From Megasphaera sp. AM44-1BH (GTDB lineage: Bacteria; Bacillota; Negativicutes; Veillonellales; Megasphaeraceae), in assembly GCF_003467125.1 (NCBI RefSeq), contig NZ_QSFA01000020.1, forward strand, positions 1-42,807: DNA of 42,807 nt. Direction: 5' to 3'. Below, piece by piece: positions 41,867 to 42,807 of this stretch (its first letter is position 1; every line of letters begins with the position of its first letter). Under the pieces are notes generated by a model, which was given only the letters and a program-made list of their open reading frames with translations, was not told the origin of the DNA and made no database searches. The translations under genes were made by a program, and so were the position numbers.

Positions 41867-42715
41867 TTACTGGATCTTCAATTTCTCATCGACGGTAATC
41901 TGCTTGGCCTTCCGGCTTCCATAGCGATATACAAATAACAATTTGTCTACAGGACTCCAGCCGTAATCTGTCTCGATACGGCGGCAGTCAATAAAGTCCC
42001 GTACATACTTTTCGGGGACATCGTCCCGCGATAAGGTTTCTTTCAGGACGCGTTTCAGGTCATCGTTACTGACGAGCCGGTTGCGTGGCAGATAGCGGAT
42101 GACCAGAATATTGATTTTCAAAAACGTCAGCAGCGTTTCTGTATCCGTATCGACGAATAAACGGATGGCCTGCTCGTTATTGGCGATGGCAATACACTGG
42201 GCTTCAAAGGAAGGCTTGTCTATATAGCGCAGGGCCGTGTAGTTGATGGCCGCCGCGGCCGCCTGGACGCGGGGCGTCGGATGTTTGATATACCGGATGG
42301 CATCGTAATTCTGCTCTATGGCAGCCATCTGCAGCTCTTCGCTGGGATTTTCTGCATACTGGATGGCCCATCCCGATTGACTGATGGCTTCCATAATGAG
42401 CCATTCCGGTGGGTGTTTGATGTAAGCCAGATTTGTCCAGCTTTTGTGCACTGCCTGTTCCAGTAACTCTTTGGGAGCATCGGGAATGAACTGAATGGCT
42501 TTGGCGGTATTTTTTAAAGCGACTAGTTTCATTTCTTTTGTCGGATGATCGATAAATTCAAGGACCAGTCCGTTTTCGCGCAGGGCCGTCAATTTCATTT
42601 CTTCCGTAGGATTGGGAATATGCTGCAGAGAAAAAGGATTGATTTTGATCATCCGCATATAATCTTCTGTGCTTTTTGTATTTGGCGGTGGAACCGATAC
42701 GCTGGTATTGTACAT
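41867..42715 (-). CDS. 22-residue-repeat protein (DUF4116-like), unknown function
   Basis: This 282-residue protein is built mainly of seven consecutive 22-residue repeats from about residue 35 to 188, with the pattern PTxExxxxAIxxNxxAIxYI. A partial copy precedes them, and a non-repeat C-terminal region of about 95 residues (ending RKAKQITVDEKLKIQ) follows. Such repeats should stack as a helical solenoid for protein binding, resembling the DUF4116 style; that similarity is remembered, not searched. ATG 42715 is chosen over GTG 42727 because AAGGAGGTG spans the GTG and places the ATG at a usual distance. It is the first visible gene of the cassette with MoxR and the VWA protein. Confidence 0.8.
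   Translation of the reverse strand: MYNTSVSVPPPNTKSTEDYMRMIKINPFSLQHIPNPTEEMKLTALRENGLVLEFIDHPTKEMKLVALKNTAKAIQFIPDAPKELLEQAVHKSWTNLAYIKHPPEWLIMEAISQSGWAIQYAENPSEELQMAAIEQNYDAIRYIKHPTPRVQAAAAAINYTALRYIDKPSFEAQCIAIANNEQAIRLFVDTDTETLLTFLKINILVIRYLPRNRLVSNDDLKRVLKETLSRDDVPEKYVRDFIDCRRIETDYGWSPVDKLLFVYRYGSRKAKQITVDEKLKIQ
42152..42613 (-). repeat. seven tandem 22-codon repeats
   Basis: Repeats begin NPTEE, HPTKE, DAPKE, HPPEW, NPSEE, HPTPR and KPSFE and each ends in an aromatic-hydrophobic pair such as EFID, QFIP, AYIK or RYIK. All are exactly 22 residues with no gaps. The divergence between copies shows an old expansion. Confidence 0.85.
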
Positions 42716-42807
42716 GGTTTCAGGCACCTCCTTTACGATAAACGTTTTTCTATATCTTTTATTTTACGTTTTTTGCAGCTGTTTTACAACTGCTAAATCT
42801 CTTTGCG

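Noticed and set aside
42152..42613. DNA-level tandem repeat or CRISPR-like array
   Set aside because: The periodicity is 66 bases but only at protein level; the DNA copies are diverged and have no identical repeat units.

Overview
The window looks like chromosome of a Negativicute close to Megasphaera (Veillonellales). The block nusB, xseA, xseB, ispA, tlyA, nadK, argR, recN is typical of Firmicutes. It sits beside outer-envelope sugar genes (a WaaE-like glycosyltransferase, GT8 transferases, a WaaL-like ligase), as expected for a diderm Firmicute. A DUF4127 protein, a butyrate-type thiolase and moderate-to-high GC in the housekeeping genes fit this. The genus is inferred from gene content and proteins remembered from the group; no search was run.

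Layout. 1-5530: tadA, a TRIC/UPF0126 membrane protein, an ATPase with a nuclease-like C-terminal domain preceded by a perfect 60-bp palindrome, an exported DUF4127 protein and yigZ. 5593-5669: tRNA-Val(GAC) with its own promoter and terminator. 5866-7855: cobU-cobS-cobC, the last steps of cobalamin assembly. 7864-8589: an RsuA-family pseudouridine synthase with an in-frame TGA in its S4 domain. 8664-10302: a proline peptidase and efp. 10380-19224: a long co-directional run, asp23-like, a frameshifted second asp23-like gene, nusB, a Kae1/TsaD-like gene, xseA, xseB, ispA, tlyA, nadK, a ytqB-like methyltransferase, argR and recN, with many stop/start overlaps. 19399-22179: dapB-asd-dapA for lysine and diaminopimelate, behind a clear promoter and an operator-like palindrome.

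22323-31880 is a surface polysaccharide/LPS locus: five glycosyltransferase or ligase genes, UDP-glucose dehydrogenase, a UDP-glucuronate epimerase and a membrane sulfatase-fold transferase. Much of it is strikingly AT-rich. The change in base composition falls inside the first glycosyltransferase gene, suggesting recombination of a variable cassette into a conserved frame.

32189-42715: bioB with a candidate BirA operator over its promoter, a DEAD-box helicase, a pair of unknown membrane proteins, a PotE-like putrescine/ornithine antiporter, an acetyl-CoA acetyltransferase, and a three-gene minus-strand cassette. That cassette holds a 22-residue-repeat protein, a MoxR AAA ATPase and a metallopeptidase-like/VWA protein. 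It is the best candidate here for a poorly described system: a chaperone-type ATPase and its VWA partner with a repeat-scaffold protein upstream. No CRISPR array, rRNA, prophage or intact insertion sequence was seen.
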